This document shows positions 24,774 through 33,815 of a stretch of DNA of 64,000 nt, in pieces (the stretch's first letter is position 1; each line of letters opens with the position of its first letter). This stretch comes from Tabrizicola fusiformis. Lineage in GTDB: Bacteria > Pseudomonadota > Alphaproteobacteria > Rhodobacterales > Rhodobacteraceae. The notes under the pieces are model-generated. The model saw only the letters and a list, made by a program, of their open reading frames with translations. It did not search any database and was not told the origin of the DNA. Where the stretch lies: the NCBI RefSeq assembly GCF_013328815.1, contig NZ_JABUHN010000009.1, positions 1 through 64,000 of the forward strand, read 5' to 3'. A program made the position numbers and the translations under genes.

Positions 24774-27584
24774 TCAATGCGCCTCGGCCCAGTTCCGGCC
24801 CTGCCCCGCATCGACCACCAGCGGCACCTTGAGTTTCACCGCAGGGTCAGCCGCCCCTTCCATCACGTCGCGGGCGGCCTTGATCAGCGGTTCCACGGCC
24901 TCTTCGGCCACCTCGAACAGCAATTCGTCGTGGACCTGTAGCAGCATCTTCGCGTCGATGCCCGCGATGGCGGCGGGCATCCGCACCATGGCGCGGCGGA
25001 TCACATCGGCCGCCGTGCCTTGGATCGGCGCGTTGATCGCCGCCCGCTTGGCAAAGCCTGCCCCCGGACCCTTGGCGTTGATCTCGGGCGTGTGGATCTT
25101 CCGCCCGAACAGGGTCTGCACATGGCCATTCTCTTTGGCAAAGGCAATCGTGGCGTCCATATATTCGCGGATGCCCGGGAACCGCTCGAAGTAACGGTCG
25201 ATGAAGCCCTGCGCCTCGGCCCGCGGAATCCGCAGGTTGCGGGCAAGGCCAAAGCCGGAAATGCCATAGATCACCCCGAAGTTGATCGCCTTGGCCTTGC
25301 GGCGGATGTCGGAGGTCATCTGCTCCAGCGGCACGTTGAACATCTCGCTCGCCGTCATGGCGTGGATGTCGAGGCTGTCGCGGAACGCCTGCTGCAAGGC
25401 CGGGATATCGGCGATATGCGCCAGAATCCGCAACTCGATCTGGCTGTAGTCAAGGCTGACGATCACCCGCCCTTTGGGCGCCACGAACGCCTCGCGGATG
25501 CGGCGGCCTTCCTCAGAGCGGACGGGGATGTTTTGCAGGTTCGGATCGGTTGAGGCAAGGCGCCCGGTGTTCGCCCCGGCGATGGAGTAGGACGTATGCA
25601 CCCGCCCCGTTTCGTGGTTGATATGGTCCTGCAAGGCATCGGTATAGGTGGATTTCAGCTTGGCCAACTGCCGCCAGTCCAGCACGCGGGCGGGCAGTTC
25701 GTGTTCGGTGGCCAAGTCCTCCAGAATGTCGGCGCCGGTGCCATAGGCCCCGGTCTTGCCCTTTTCGCCGCCCGGCAGCGCCATCTTGTCGAACAGGATT
25801 TCGCCCAGTTGCTTGGGGGAGCCCACGTTGAATTTCTCGCCCGCAAGGGTCTGAATCTCATCCTCAAGCTGCGCCATCTTCTGGGCAAAGGCGTTGGACA
25901 TCCGGCTAAGGGTATCACGGTCCACCTGCACGCCCGCCATTTCCATATCGGCCAGCACGGGCACCAGCGGGCGCTCAAGCGTCTCATAAACCGTGGTCAC
26001 CCGCGCCTTGTGCAGTTGCGGCTTGAACAATTGCCAAAGCCGCAGCGTGACATCGGCATCTTCGGCGGCATATTTCACCGCATCGTCAATGCCGACCCGA
26101 TCAAAGGTGATCTGGGTCTTGCCCGACCCCAGCAGCGATTTGATCGGGATCGGCGTGTGGTCAAGGTAATGTTCCGACAGGTAATCCATGCCGTGATTGT
26201 GCAGCCCCGCGTGCATCGCATAGCTCATCAGCATCGTGTCGTCGAAGGGGGTGATGCGGATGCCGTGGCGGGCAAAAATCTTCCAGTCGTATTTCATGTT
26301 CTGGCCGATCTTCAGGATCGACCCATCCTCCAGCACCGGCTTCAGAACCTCCAGCGCCTCATCCAGCGGAATTTGCCCATCGACCAGATCGCTTGAGCTG
26401 AAAAGGTCGCCACCGCCCTGTTTGTGGCCAAGGGGAATATAGCACGCCTTGCCCGCCTCCACCGAAAGAGAGATGCCCACCAGTTCGGCACGCATTTCAT
26501 CAAGGCTGGTGGTTTCGGTATCCACCGCCAGAACCCCCGCCTCTTGTGCCGCCGCGACCCAGCCGCGCAGCGCCGCCAGATCGCGGACCGCTTCATAGCT
26601 GGCGGGGTCGAAAGGCAGGCGCTCGGCGGCGGCGGGCGCCTCATGCGCGCCGGCCACCTCATATCCCTTGCCCTCGGCAATCACGGGCGCCTCGATTTTC
26701 AGCTTGGTGGCCACCCGCGCGGCCAGCGTGCGGAATTCCATCCGCGCAAGGAAGTCGATCAAGGTCTGCGGCTCGGGCGGCTGCACCGACAGATCGTCCA
26801 GCGCCACCGGCACTTCGACATCGGTGCGCAGCCGGACCAGTTCCTGCGACAGGCGGATTTTCGCGGCGTTATCCACCAGCGACTCGCGCCGCTTGGGCTG
26901 CTTGATCTCGCCCGCCCGGGCGAGCAGGGTTTCCAGATCGCCATATTCGTTGATCAGGAGCGCCGCCGTCTTCAACCCGATCCCCGGCGCGCCCGGCACG
27001 TTGTCCACCGAATCCCCGGCGAGCGACTGCACATCCACCACCCGCTCTGGCCCGACGCCGAATTTCTCGATCACCTCGTCGCGGCCGATCGCCTTTTGCT
27101 TCATCGGGTCATACATGCCGATCCCCGGCCCGACGAGCTGCATCAGATCCTTGTCGGACGAGATGATGGTGCAATCCCCCCCCGCCGCCTGTGCCTGAAG
27201 CGCCAGCGTGGCCATGATGTCATCAGCCTCGAACCCCTCCATCTCGATGCAGGCGATGTTGAAGGCGCGGGTGGCATCGCGGGTCAGCGGGAATTGCGGC
27301 CGCAGGTCTTCGGGCAGTTCGGGGCGGTTGGCCTTGTATTCGGGATAAAGATCGTTGCGAAAGGTCTTGGACCCGGCATCGAACACCACGGCGATATGGG
27401 TGGCATGAGCCTTGCCCGCGGCGCCCGCGGTGATCTCGCTCCAGATCAGGTTGCAGAACCCGGCCACCGCCCCCACCGGCAGCCCGTCAGACTTGCGCGT
27501 GAGCGGCGGCAGCGCGTGATAGGCGCGAAAGATGAAAGCCGAGCCGTCGATCAGGTGAAGGTGATGCCCCTTGCCGAATGCCAT
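24774..27584 (-). CDS. polA: DNA polymerase I
   Basis: 936 residues, full length. Residues 1 to about 290 are the 5' nuclease (HLIDGSAFIFRAYHALPP; SSDKDLMQLV). Residues about 330-530 are a 3'-5' exonuclease with the DTETT motif intact. The rest is the family A polymerase, with motif A SLDYSQIELRILAHI, motif B RRKAKAINFGVIYG and motif C LLQVHDELLFEV. It fills gaps after RNA-primer removal and in repair. All catalytic acidic residues are visible. Confidence 0.98.
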   Translation of the reverse strand: MAFGKGHHLHLIDGSAFIFRAYHALPPLTRKSDGLPVGAVAGFCNLIWSEITAGAAGKAHATHIAVVFDAGSKTFRNDLYPEYKANRPELPEDLRPQFPLTRDATRAFNIACIEMEGFEADDIMATLALQAQAAGGDCTIISSDKDLMQLVGPGIGMYDPMKQKAIGRDEVIEKFGVGPERVVDVQSLAGDSVDNVPGAPGIGLKTAALLINEYGDLETLLARAGEIKQPKRRESLVDNAAKIRLSQELVRLRTDVEVPVALDDLSVQPPEPQTLIDFLARMEFRTLAARVATKLKIEAPVIAEGKGYEVAGAHEAPAAAERLPFDPASYEAVRDLAALRGWVAAAQEAGVLAVDTETTSLDEMRAELVGISLSVEAGKACYIPLGHKQGGGDLFSSSDLVDGQIPLDEALEVLKPVLEDGSILKIGQNMKYDWKIFARHGIRITPFDDTMLMSYAMHAGLHNHGMDYLSEHYLDHTPIPIKSLLGSGKTQITFDRVGIDDAVKYAAEDADVTLRLWQLFKPQLHKARVTTVYETLERPLVPVLADMEMAGVQVDRDTLSRMSNAFAQKMAQLEDEIQTLAGEKFNVGSPKQLGEILFDKMALPGGEKGKTGAYGTGADILEDLATEHELPARVLDWRQLAKLKSTYTDALQDHINHETGRVHTSYSIAGANTGRLASTDPNLQNIPVRSEEGRRIREAFVAPKGRVIVSLDYSQIELRILAHIADIPALQQAFRDSLDIHAMTASEMFNVPLEQMTSDIRRKAKAINFGVIYGISGFGLARNLRIPRAEAQGFIDRYFERFPGIREYMDATIAFAKENGHVQTLFGRKIHTPEINAKGPGAGFAKRAAINAPIQGTAADVIRRAMVRMPAAIAGIDAKMLLQVHDELLFEVAEEAVEPLIKAARDVMEGAADPAVKLKVPLVVDAGQGRNWAEAH

Positions 27585-27663
27585 GTGCCCGCGCTCCCTT
27601 TCGTGTCAGGATGCAGTATTGGCACGAAGCGGCGCGGGCTGCCACCCGCGAGAGGGGGAAGGG

Positions 27664-27867
27664 ATGCGGACCTTTCTGTGGATCGCCGGCGGGTTTGTTC
27701 TGGGGGCCGGGCTGGCACTGGGGATCGGCGTGGCCTTGCCGAAGATCATCAGCGTTTCGCAGGCCGAAGGGGCCTATGCGATGGGGGTGGTGTTCTTCTG
27801 GATGCCGGCGGGGGCGATCCTTGGCGCGCTGGCGGGTCTGGCGGGACGGCTTCTCAGCCGGGGTTAG
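27664..27867 (+). CDS. Small two-helix membrane protein
   Basis: 67 residues with two hydrophobic stretches (TFLWIAGGFVLGAGLALGIG and MGVVFFWMPAGAILGALAG) and a short arginine-containing tail. The ATG at 27664 follows a purine-rich GAGGGGGAAGGG. No family recognised. It is divergent from polA and overlaps the end of the convergent DUF2459-type gene by 14 bp. Short length lowers certainty. Confidence 0.6.
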   Translation: MRTFLWIAGGFVLGAGLALGIGVALPKIISVSQAEGAYAMGVVFFWMPAGAILGALAGLAGRLLSRG

Positions 27868-28543
27868 GCAGGTGCCACCAGAGCGCCAGCGTCACCGCCT
27901 GCGGCGTCGGCGTCCAGCGGCCAAAGGGCAGACCCGCCGCGCGCAACTGTTCGCCCACCCAGTCATTGCAGGGGTGCAGCAGGCTGAAATGCCCGGTGCC
28001 GCGCCAGAACCCGTCGCTGCCCGTCAGCCCTGCAACCGGCAGCGGCTGCGGCTGGCCATCGTCCGCCCGGACAAAGCTGGCTTCGATTCCGGTCAGCAGC
28101 CGGGCATATTGGGCAGGCGTGATGTCAAGCCAGCGCGGCCCCTCGGCACCGGCAGGAAACGCCGCCAGCACATCCACCCGCATCACGGCATCATCGCCGG
28201 TGGCCGCAGTCCAGACGGCACCCGCCGTGATGTCGGCATAGCTGCCCGCAGTGGTGTAGAACGCCGCGCTGCCCCAGCCCAGCACGATCCAGCGCGCCTG
28301 CGGATGCGACACCGGCACCCCCTTTTGCGCTTCGGCAAAGGCAAAGGCGGGGCGGGTCCGTTCATCCACCGGCAAGAGGAAATCATAGTGGATCGGGCCG
28401 CGCAGCAAACCGATCCGCACCGTCGCCGGCCCCTCAGCCCCCTCGCCGCCGCCGGGGATCAGCGCTCCGACGAAACCTGCCAGAAGATAGAGGACCGGCA
28501 GCGCCAGCACCAGCGCCGCCAGCCGGGTAAGCCAGCGGCCCAT
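27854..28543 (-). CDS. TIGR02117/DUF2459 family protein
   Basis: 229 residues. An N-terminal hydrophobic helix (LAALVLALPVLYLLAGFVGAL) anchors or exports it. The body carries IHYDFLLPVD, ARWIVLGWGSAAFY and HFSLLHPCNDWVGEQL, motifs of a conserved protein family first noted near urease loci and of unknown function. The conserved His, Asp and Cys suggest a papain-like or amidase fold (inference). It follows the zinc-finger gene on the same strand by four bases. Confidence 0.82.
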   Translation of the reverse strand: MGRWLTRLAALVLALPVLYLLAGFVGALIPGGGEGAEGPATVRIGLLRGPIHYDFLLPVDERTRPAFAFAEAQKGVPVSHPQARWIVLGWGSAAFYTTAGSYADITAGAVWTAATGDDAVMRVDVLAAFPAGAEGPRWLDITPAQYARLLTGIEASFVRADDGQPQPLPVAGLTGSDGFWRGTGHFSLLHPCNDWVGEQLRAAGLPFGRWTPTPQAVTLALWWHLPNPG

Positions 28544-28547
28544 GGCA

Positions 28548-28733
28548 CTAGTGGTCGTCGTGGGCGTGGTCGCGGTCGATCACATAGCGTTTGTCGCAAT
28601 AGCCGCATTCGACAAAGCCGGTATCTTCGGGAATGGTCAGCCAGACGCGCGGATGGCCCAGCGCACCTTCGCCCCCGTCGCAGGCCACTTTCCAGCGGGT
28701 GACGATTTGGGTTTCCGGCGCAGAGGTGGTCAT
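28548..28733 (-). CDS. Zinc-finger domain protein (NDUFS6/CHCC type)
   Basis: 61 residues. [15 protein letters not shown], then [12 protein letters not shown], gives the C-x8-H-x-C-x2-C arrangement of the zinc-binding fold in the mitochondrial complex I subunit NDUFS6 and its alphaproteobacterial homologues. It may be an accessory factor for complex I. I chose ATG 28733 because AAGGA lies seven bases upstream. Confidence 0.85.
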   Translation of the reverse strand: MTTSAPETQIVTRWKVACDGGEGALGHPRVWLTIPEDTGFVECGYCDKRYVIDRDHAHDDH

Positions 28734-28875
28734 GGGGCTATCCTTGGCTGAAATGCTGCTCACATTCTAGCGATTGGGCCGTCCGGGGCAAGGGTGGCCG
28801 GTGCGCAGCCTCCCCCGGGCGTTGACATCGCCCCGCCCCTCGCCCAACAAGGCGCCATCTGAGGCCGAGGAGCGC

Positions 28876-29751
28876 ATGTCCTACATCCCCTTCCCCGAGA
28901 TTTCGCCCAACATCTTCTCGATCCCGCTGGGGCCGGTGACGCTGACCCTGCGCTGGTATGCGCTGGCCTATATCGTGGGCCTGATCGTGGGGTGGAAGCT
29001 GATCACCCGCATTCTGGCCACGCCGCGGCTGTGGTCCGGCACGCCCCCGGTGACCGCCGACCAGATCGAGCGGCTGCTGACATGGGTTATCGCCGGGGTG
29101 ATCCTGGGCGGGCGGCTGGGCTATGTGTTCTTCTACCAATGGGATTTCTTTGCCGCCAACCCCAGCCACATCTTCCGGGTGTGGGAGGGGGGGATGTCTT
29201 TCCACGGCGGGTTCCTTGGCGTGGTCGCGGCGGGGGTGCTGTTCTGCCGCCGCGAAGGCATCCCGATGCTGACCATGGCCGACCTGATGGCCATTGCGAC
29301 GCCCGCCGGGCTGTTTCTGGGGCGCATCGCCAATTTCATCAATGCCGAGCTTTGGGGCCGCCCGACGCACCTGCCCTGGGGAGTGGCTTTCCCGGGCGAG
29401 GCGGCGCAGACCTGCCCCGACATGCTGACCGTTTGTGCCCGCCATCCCAGCCAGCTTTATGAGGCGGCGCTTGAAGGTGTGGTGCTCTTCGCGCTGCTGG
29501 CCGCAGCCATCTGGCTTTGGGGCTGGCTGCGCTGGCCGGGCCGGGTCGCGGGGCTGTTCTTTGCCGGCTATGGCCTGTCGCGCTTCCTCGTCGAATTTGT
29601 CCGCCAGCCCGATGCGCAATTCGTCACGCTGGGCAATCCGCTTGGCCTTGCCGTGCATGTGCAGGGCTGGGGCCTGACCATGGGGCAGCTTCTGTCGCTG
29701 CCGATGATCGCGGCGGGCCTGTGGTTCATGCTGCGCGCCCGGCGCGCATGA
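28876..29751 (+). CDS. lgt: Prolipoprotein diacylglyceryl transferase
   Basis: 291 residues, about seven membrane helices. The Lgt signature [15 protein letters not shown] (near residue 155) and the HGGFLG motif with the conserved His are present, as is the C-terminal RHPSQLYEA. It transfers diacylglycerol from phosphatidylglycerol to the lipobox cysteine in the inner membrane. The stop overlaps the start of the next gene (ATGA). It heads a three-gene operon with a MidA-type methyltransferase and pgeF. Confidence 0.97.
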   Translation: MSYIPFPEISPNIFSIPLGPVTLTLRWYALAYIVGLIVGWKLITRILATPRLWSGTPPVTADQIERLLTWVIAGVILGGRLGYVFFYQWDFFAANPSHIFRVWEGGMSFHGGFLGVVAAGVLFCRREGIPMLTMADLMAIATPAGLFLGRIANFINAELWGRPTHLPWGVAFPGEAAQTCPDMLTVCARHPSQLYEAALEGVVLFALLAAAIWLWGWLRWPGRVAGLFFAGYGLSRFLVEFVRQPDAQFVTLGNPLGLAVHVQGWGLTMGQLLSLPMIAAGLWFMLRARRA

Positions 29752-30806
29752 CGGCGCTTGCCGATATCCTCCGGGCGCGGATCGCCGCAACCGGACCGAT
29801 CAGCCTGGCCGATTACATGGCCGAATGCCTGCTGCACCCCCAGCATGGCTATTACACCACCCGACCGCCTTTCGGGGCCGAGGGCGATTTCACCACCGCC
29901 CCCGAAATCTCGCAGATGTTCGGCGAATTGCTGGGCCTGTGCCTTGCCCAACACTGGCTGGACCTTGGTCGCCCCGCGCCCTTCACGCTGGCCGAGCTTG
30001 GCCCGGGGCGCGGCACGCTGATGGCCGATGTGCTGCGCGCCACGCGCGGGGTGCCCGGGTTTCATGCCGCGGCGCAGGTGGTGCTGGTCGAAGCCTCGCC
30101 CCGGCTGCGGGGCGTGCAGGCGGCCACGCTGGCACCCCACGCGCCGCTCTGGCTGGATGACACCGCCGATCTGCCCGACCGGCCACTGTTCCTGCTGGCG
30201 AATGAATTCTTTGATGCCCTGCCGGTCCACCAATACCAACGCGACGCGCGGGGCTGGTGCGAGCGTCTGGTGGGTCTGCGCGACGGCGCCCTGTGCTTTG
30301 GCCTCTCCGAGCCACAGTCGCGCCCCGACCTGACCGCCGCCTTCCCCGGCGATCCGCCCGGAACCGTGGTGGAAACCTGCCCCGAGGCGCAGCGGCATAT
30401 GGCCCATATCGCCCGCCGCCTGCGGGATCATGGCGGGCTGGCACTGATCCTCGACTATGGCGGCTGGCAGTCCAAGGGCGACACCCTGCAGGCGCTGCGC
30501 CACCATGCCTTTGCAGACCCGCTGGCAGAACCCGGGCTGGCCGACCTGACCGCGCATGTCGATTTCGCCGCACTGGCCGCCGGGGCCGACGGGCTGGCGC
30601 ACCGCTATACCGCCCAAGGCCGCCTTCTGCGCGCGCTGGGGATCGAGGCGCGGGCGACCCGGCTGGCACAGGGGCTGACCGGCGCGGCGCTTGAGGCGCA
30701 TCTTGCCGCGACACGCCGCTTGACCGACCCCGCCGAAATGGGAGAGTTGTTCAAGGCGCTGGCGGTTCTGCCCGCCACCGCACCGCCGCCGCCGGGATTC
30801 GACTGA
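29748..30806 (+). CDS. MidA/NDUFAF7-like SAM-dependent methyltransferase
   Basis: 352 residues. It shows the family start [20 protein letters not shown], the SAM-binding loop [15 protein letters not shown] and [14 protein letters not shown]. The mitochondrial homologue NDUFAF7 methylates an arginine of the complex I NDUFS2 subunit, and a similar role with NuoD is likely here. The ATG is coupled to the lgt stop and its TGA shares a base with the pgeF start (TGATG). Confidence 0.93.
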   Translation: MTALADILRARIAATGPISLADYMAECLLHPQHGYYTTRPPFGAEGDFTTAPEISQMFGELLGLCLAQHWLDLGRPAPFTLAELGPGRGTLMADVLRATRGVPGFHAAAQVVLVEASPRLRGVQAATLAPHAPLWLDDTADLPDRPLFLLANEFFDALPVHQYQRDARGWCERLVGLRDGALCFGLSEPQSRPDLTAAFPGDPPGTVVETCPEAQRHMAHIARRLRDHGGLALILDYGGWQSKGDTLQALRHHAFADPLAEPGLADLTAHVDFAALAAGADGLAHRYTAQGRLLRALGIEARATRLAQGLTGAALEAHLAATRRLTDPAEMGELFKALAVLPATAPPPPGFD

Positions 30807-31555
30807 TGCTGGAATTCATCACCTCCGACGCGCTGCCGGTCAGGCATGGCTTCTTCACCCGCAAGGGGGGGGCATCGTCCGGCATTTTCGCCGGGCTGAA
30901 CTGCGGCACCGGCAGCTCTGATCTGGCCGAGATCGTGGCGATCAACCGGGCCCGCGTGGCCGAGGCGATGGGTGTCCCCCCGGATCAGATGATGACGGTG
31001 CATCAGGTGCATTCGCCCGATGTGCTGACGGTGACCGCCGCCCAGCCGATCCGCCCGCGCGCCGATGCCATGGTCACCGCGACGCCCGGCGTGGCGCTGG
31101 CGGTGCTGACCGCCGATTGCCAGCCTGTGCTGTTCGCCGATGCTGCGGCGGGCGTGGTGGGGGCCGCCCATGCCGGCTGGCGCGGGGCAAAGGACGGTGT
31201 GCTTGAGGCGACTCTGGACGCGATGGAGGCATTGGGGGCCAAGCGTGCCAACATCGCCGCCGTGATCGGCCCCTGCATCAGCCAGGCCGCCTATGAGGTC
31301 GGACCGGAGTTCTATGAGACCTTCACCGACGACGACCCCGAGACGCGCCGGTTTTTCGCGGGTGGCAACGGCGACCGGATGCTGTTCGACCTGCCCGCCT
31401 ATGGGCTTTGGCGGTTGCGTCAGGCGGGGGTGGGCCATGCCGAATGGACCCGGCATTGCACCTACCGCGACCCCGAGCGATTCTATTCCTACCGCCGCAC
31501 TACCCATGCCGGTGAAGTGGATTATGGCCGTCTGATCTCGGTGATCCGGCTTTAG
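30806..31555 (+). CDS. pgeF: Peptidoglycan editing factor PgeF (laccase-domain family)
   Basis: 249 residues with the family's conserved His/Cys metal-site motifs: MTVHQVHSPDV, LTADCQPVLFAD, GAAHAGWRGAKDG and GPCISQAAYEVGPEFYE. YfiH/PgeF keeps L-serine from being misincorporated in place of L-alanine in the muropeptide; other family members were described as polyphenol oxidases or purine nucleosidases. Last gene of the lgt operon. A perfect inverted repeat lies 28 bp behind its stop. Confidence 0.93.
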   Translation: MLEFITSDALPVRHGFFTRKGGASSGIFAGLNCGTGSSDLAEIVAINRARVAEAMGVPPDQMMTVHQVHSPDVLTVTAAQPIRPRADAMVTATPGVALAVLTADCQPVLFADAAAGVVGAAHAGWRGAKDGVLEATLDAMEALGAKRANIAAVIGPCISQAAYEVGPEFYETFTDDDPETRRFFAGGNGDRMLFDLPAYGLWRLRQAGVGHAEWTRHCTYRDPERFYSYRRTTHAGEVDYGRLISVIRL

Positions 31556-31583
31556 GGCAGAAAACGGCCCGGATTTGCCGCAA

Positions 31584-31617
31584 TTCAGGAAACAATCGCA
31601 CGGCACTGTTTCCTGAA
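31584..31617. other. 11-bp perfect inverted repeat downstream of pgeF
   Basis: TTCAGGAAACA and TGTTTCCTGAA flank a 12-base spacer. On the plus strand it is followed by CTTGGTTTAT, a weak U-tract, so it could be a terminator for lgt-midA-pgeF or an operator for the downstream small gene. The remainder of this 240-bp gap (31556-31795) shows nothing else recognisable. Confidence 0.55.
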
Positions 31618-31795
31618 CTTGGTTTATCCGATAGATAACAACGGGTTGGAACAGGAAAGCCGCCGCCACAATCGCGGCACCCCGCCCCCTGACTTGGGCG
31701 AAAATTCCACAATTGCAGCCAAAACGCCGCCGCAAAGCCGGGCGATAGTGGCCTCAAGGTTGAACAAGCCAACAGATCACGCGCAGGAGCCCGCC

Positions 31796-31948
31796 ATGAA
31801 AAAAGAACGCCGCTGGATGAAATCGGTCCTCGCCGCCTCGACCGAGGTGCAGGTTGCGATGCCTTGGGCCCGGGGCGCCCGCCGCCGCCCGCAAGCGATG
31901 AAGCCTGCCATCGCGCAGCCGGTAAGCCGCGCCCTCGCCGCGCGCTAA
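31796..31948 (+). CDS. Small basic protein, 50 residues
   Basis: MKKERRWMKSVLAASTEVQV is followed by MPWARGARRRP and an Arg/Ala-rich tail. It has an AGGAG ribosome-binding site seven bases before the ATG, and a strong terminator 25 bp after the stop, so it looks like an independent small gene. I have a vague memory of similar 40-50 residue proteins with a MPWARG core in Rhodobacteraceae but no function. The strongly positive charge would suit RNA, membrane or ribosome binding (inference). Confidence 0.65.
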   Translation: MKKERRWMKSVLAASTEVQVAMPWARGARRRPQAMKPAIAQPVSRALAAR

Positions 31949-31972
31949 CCCTGCCTCTGATTCGCGCCGAAG

Positions 31973-31995
31973 GGCCGGGATCTTCCCGGCCTTTT
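31973..31995 (+). terminator. Rho-independent terminator of the small basic gene
   Basis: GGCCGGGA-TCT-TCCCGGCC, an 8-bp perfect stem, followed by TTTTG. It lies 25 bp behind the stop codon of the 50-residue protein. Confidence 0.85.
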
Positions 31996-32040
31996 GTCAT
32001 TTTTCGGCCCGGCGAATCGCGGGGCGGCGTCACAACCTGC

Positions 32041-32070
32041 GGGATTGTTCGCGCAGCGCAGAACAATCCC
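32041..32070. other. 10-bp perfect inverted repeat
   Basis: GGGATTGTTC and GAACAATCCC flank a 10-base spacer. No T-run follows on either side. It is one of five further dyads packed in the 358-bp gap between the small basic gene and matB. Confidence 0.7.
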
Positions 32071-32105
32071 CGCCATCCGCCCCGCGCCGGTTTCAAAGCC
32101 TGATC

Positions 32106-32120
32106 AATTAAGGATTAATT
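32106..32120. promoter_or_regulatory. AT-rich palindrome
   Basis: AATTAA-GGA-TTAATT, followed at once by TTGACA (32121-32126). In a genome this GC-rich such an AT island usually marks a promoter or operator. It precedes the hairpin series at 32135-32292. Confidence 0.4.
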
Positions 32121-32134
32121 TTGACAGCGGGTCG

Positions 32135-32297
32135 CGTTTCCGCCATCTTCCGCCCTACAGACGTCCCTCTGTGAAATGGCGGAAACGGGAATGGTAAGAC
32201 CTTCGGGCAGCCCCAACCGCACCGGACCTTCCCGTCCGGTCATGCTCGGTCAAGGCCGCCCCGGTGTTCTCTGGCACCATCACGGGGCGGCCTGAAC
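32135..32297 (+). ncRNA. Candidate structured small RNA (three hairpins)
   Basis: Three stems in series: a 12-bp perfect stem (32135-32146 with 32176-32187, itself with an inner ACAG/CTGT stem), a 7-bp stem ACCGGAC/GTCCGGT with loop CTTCCC (32221-32240), and a 10-bp stem GGCCGCCCCG/CGGGGCGGCC with inner GGTG/CACC (32254-32292) ending in TGAACTTTT. The last could terminate either a plus-strand RNA or minus-strand matB. No open frame fits. It does not match SRP RNA, tmRNA or RNase P RNA as I know them. The strand and 5' end are uncertain, because TTGACA at 32121 would place the start inside stem 1. Confidence 0.35.
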
Positions 32298-32306
32298 TTT
32301 TCCGGG

Positions 32307-33815
32307 TTACCCCTTGAACCAACCGGCATATTCGGCGCGCAGCAGGTTCTTCTGCACCTTGCCCATGGTGTTGCGCGGCAGGCTTTCGACCACCAGCGCG
32401 CCCTTCGGCTGCTTGAACCGCGCCAGCCGGTCGCGCAGCCCCGCCAGCACGGCGCCTGCATCAAGCGTGACGCCCTTCTGCGCCGTCAGCACGGCAAAGA
32501 CCGCCTCGCCGAAATCGGGATGCGGCAGGCCGATCACCGCGCTTTCCAGCACGCCGGACTGTTCGTCGAGCAGCATCTCGACCTCTTTGGGATAGACGTT
32601 GTAACCGCCGGTGATGATCAGATCCTTCGCCCGCCCGACGATGGTGACATAGCCGTCGGCATCCTGCGTGCCCAGATCGCCGGTGATGAACCAGCCATCC
32701 TCGCGCAGTTCCTCGCGGGTTTTTTCCGGCATCTGCCAGTAGCCCTTGAACACATTCGGGCCGCGCACCTCGATCACGCCAACCTCACCCCGGGCCACTT
32801 CACCCGCCTCACCCATGATGCGCAGTTCCACCCCCGGAAGGGGCAGGCCAACCGTGCCCGCCCGCCGCTCCCCGTCGTAGGGGTTGGAAGTGTTCATGTT
32901 GGTTTCCGTCATGCCATAGCGTTCCAGAATCCGCAGGCCGGTGCGCTCTTCAAACGCGCGGTGCGTTTCGGCCAAAAGCGGCGCCGAGCCAGAGATGAAC
33001 AGCCGCATATGCCCGGTCAGCGCCCGGTCCAGCCGGGGATCGTCCAGCAGCCGGGTGTAGAAGGTCGGCACGCCCATCATCGCCGTCGCCTGCGGCAGAA
33101 GGCCGATCGCCTGATCGGTGTCAAACCCCGGCAGGAAAATCATCGACCCGCCGGTCAGCAGGCTGAGGTTCGAGGCCACGAAAAGCCCGTGGGTGTGAAA
33201 GATCGGCAGCGCGTGCAGCAGCACATCCCTGTCGGTAAAGCGCCAGAGATCGGCCAGAACCCGCGCGTTGGACAGCAGGTTGTCATGGCTGAGCATCGCC
33301 CCTTTCGAGCGCCCCGTGGTGCCCGAAGTGTAAAGGATCGCCGCCAGATCCTCTGGCCCGCGCGGCGCGACGGCCAGCGTATCGGGCAGACCGGCGGCCA
33401 ATTCAGCCAATTCACCGCCGCCTGTCACCCCCAGGGTCAAAAGCCGCGCACCATGCTGTGCCGCAACTGGCGTCAGCGCCGCCTGCCGGACCGAATCGCA
33501 CAGGAACACCCGCGGCGTGGCATTGCCAAGGAAATAGCCAACCTCTTCCGGCGTGTAGGCGGTGTTCAGCGGCAGGAAGACCGCCCCCGCCGCCACCGTG
33601 GCGCCGTAAACCGCCAGCGCCTCGGGCGATTTGGCGACCTGCACCGCCACCCGGTCGCCCGGCTGCACCCCTGCTGCGCGCAGCGCATGACCGAACCGCG
33701 CCACCATCCGCAAAAAGGCATCACCGGAAATCGAGCCCCCCGAGGCCAGTTTCAGCAGCACGGTCTGGCGCCCGGCAAGCGGTGCGAAGAGGGCATCGTA
33801 AAGCGTGTTCGTCAT
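32307..33815 (-). CDS. matB: Malonyl-CoA synthetase
   Basis: 502 residues, acyl-adenylate-forming family. The phosphate loop YTSGTTGRSKGAMLSH lies near residue 160. The malonate-specific region RYGMTETNMNTSNPYDGERR includes the arginine that binds the second carboxylate. TGDLGTQDADGYVTIVGRAKD and the C-terminal Lys in PRNTMGKVQKN complete the catalytic set. It ligates malonate to CoA using ATP. No decarboxylase (matA) or transporter sits beside it. The start at 33815 has AAGGAG eight bases upstream. Confidence 0.92.
   Translation of the reverse strand: MTNTLYDALFAPLAGRQTVLLKLASGGSISGDAFLRMVARFGHALRAAGVQPGDRVAVQVAKSPEALAVYGATVAAGAVFLPLNTAYTPEEVGYFLGNATPRVFLCDSVRQAALTPVAAQHGARLLTLGVTGGGELAELAAGLPDTLAVAPRGPEDLAAILYTSGTTGRSKGAMLSHDNLLSNARVLADLWRFTDRDVLLHALPIFHTHGLFVASNLSLLTGGSMIFLPGFDTDQAIGLLPQATAMMGVPTFYTRLLDDPRLDRALTGHMRLFISGSAPLLAETHRAFEERTGLRILERYGMTETNMNTSNPYDGERRAGTVGLPLPGVELRIMGEAGEVARGEVGVIEVRGPNVFKGYWQMPEKTREELREDGWFITGDLGTQDADGYVTIVGRAKDLIITGGYNVYPKEVEMLLDEQSGVLESAVIGLPHPDFGEAVFAVLTAQKGVTLDAGAVLAGLRDRLARFKQPKGALVVESLPRNTMGKVQKNLLRAEYAGWFKG

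Noticed and set aside
27571-27663. Longer N-terminal start for the small membrane protein
   Set aside because: The extra 31 residues overlap the polA start region in the opposite direction, are Cys/Arg-rich and lack a ribosome-binding site; the ATG at 27664 has one.
32121-32149. TTGACA at 32121 as the -35 of a promoter for the candidate RNA
   Set aside because: At 16-18 bases the possible -10 hexamers (CCATCT, CATCTT) are poor, and initiation there would fall inside the first stem, which would break the structure.
32135-32297. 6S RNA, SRP RNA, tmRNA or RNase P RNA at the hairpin block
   Set aside because: The region has three consecutive stems, not the single long interrupted stem of 6S RNA, and lacks the GGAAG-type SRP tetraloop context and the RNase P conserved blocks. 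It is kept only as an unnamed candidate.
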